Below, piece by piece: positions 63,744 to 64,000 of a stretch of 64,000 nt of DNA (positions within the stretch are counted from its first letter, which is position 1; each line of letters opens with the position of its first letter). This DNA comes from Phaeoceros laevis (Eukaryota > Anthocerotophyta > Anthocerotopsida > Notothyladales): NCBI GenBank assembly GCA_049999765.1, contig JBNGIQ010009489.1, positions 88,695 through 152,694 on the forward strand, in the 5' to 3' direction. The notes beneath the pieces are model-generated. The model saw only the letters and a program-made list of their open reading frames with translations, did no database searches and was not told where the DNA came from. Both the position numbers and the translations under genes were made by a program.

Positions 63744-64000
63744 ATGATATTGGAGCAAGTTGGGCGATTAATATTGAAGTTACTTGCAGATGCTCGTTAT
63801 AACAAGACCACCAACCATATGGAGTACGTGCGATTAGGCAAGCTGTGTCAAAGCGCAGAGGACAGAGTGAAGCGCAATAAGGTACCAACTAAAGAGACCA
63901 GGCGGAAGAAGGAAGAATCGAAGGACGCAGATGGTTGTGAAACCTCTACAAGCAAGGGAGTGAAGAGACCCAGGTCTGCAGAAGACATTGTTCACAAGCT
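63744..64000 (+). CDS. Start of a Lys/Arg-rich protein, runs off the window
   Basis: The frame is open from 63705 to the window end; the first ATG is 63744. The encoded part begins with a hydrophobic helix (ILEQVGRLILKLLADARYNK), then LGKLCQSAEDRVKRNK and a strongly basic stretch (ETRRKKEESKDADG; GVKRPRSAED) that looks like a nuclear localisation region. Codon usage looks coding. The family is unknown and a 5' exon may precede it. Confidence 0.5.
   Translation, partial: MILEQVGRLILKLLADARYNKTTNHMEYVRLGKLCQSAEDRVKRNKVPTKETRRKKEESKDADGCETSTSKGVKRPRSAEDIVHK

Noticed and set aside
1-64000. CRISPR arrays, bacterial operons or prophage
   Set aside because: The window is clearly eukaryotic. The tandem repeats seen are minisatellites without spacer structure.

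Overview
This is a nuclear segment of a land-plant genome. Evidence: GT-AG introns of about 50-160 bp, a plant-type tRNA-Glu, an E-class pentatricopeptide-repeat (PPR) gene plus many PPR relics, an EXORDIUM/PHI-1 pair, a neprosin (DUF239) gene, a SURNod19 gene, an F-box gene and a HARBINGER-type transposase. The small introns and the mass of decayed PPR sequence fit a seedless plant, most likely the lycophyte Selaginella. That identification is inference. Three assembly gaps are present (10, 10 and 400 N).

The dominant content is a locally expanded family of coiled-coil proteins with a C-terminal C3HC4 RING-HC finger, spacing C-x2-C-x11-C-x-H-x3-C-x2-C-x10-C-x2-C. I count 16 loci on both strands between 3.3 and 54.2 kb. 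Clearly intact RINGs are at 3344-4779 (a divergent member), 12174-13112, 13812-15318, 18562-19434, 23936-25308, 33024-33707 and 49196-50365. Others lack one zinc ligand (9605, 10746), lack the first half of the RING (16265, 50647), have no RING (29890), or are frameshifted (46783, 52444, 53793). The longest members add an N-terminal alpha-helical domain encoded across a conserved phase-1 intron. The coiled coils grow by short in-frame tandem repeats.

Layout: 0-3 kb, tRNA-Glu and a small membrane-protein gene; 3-5.6 kb, divergent CC-RING gene; 6-8 kb, PPR pseudogene and orphan exons; 9.6-19.4 kb, dense CC-RING array; 19.8-23.5 kb, duplicated EXORDIUM genes; 23.9-25.3 kb, CC-RING gene; 26-28.5 kb, HARBINGER element inserted into a copy of the EXO upstream repeat; 28.5-34 kb, dispersed repeats, PPR relics and two CC-RING genes; 35-37.2 kb, AT-rich neprosin gene; 38-42.3 kb, PPR relic and long PPR gene; 43-45 kb, intact six-exon SURNod19 gene; 46.8-54.2 kb, second CC-RING array; 54.9-57.2 kb, F-box gene with a partial copy; 58.5-60.3 kb, secreted three-repeat jacalin-like protein; 60.8-64 kb, an inverted pair of related exons and a basic protein running off the window.

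Nothing suggests an operon. The RING array looks like a birth-and-death gene cluster, probably of ubiquitin-ligase-like proteins that differ in their N-terminal and coiled-coil parts. Function and substrates cannot be read from sequence.
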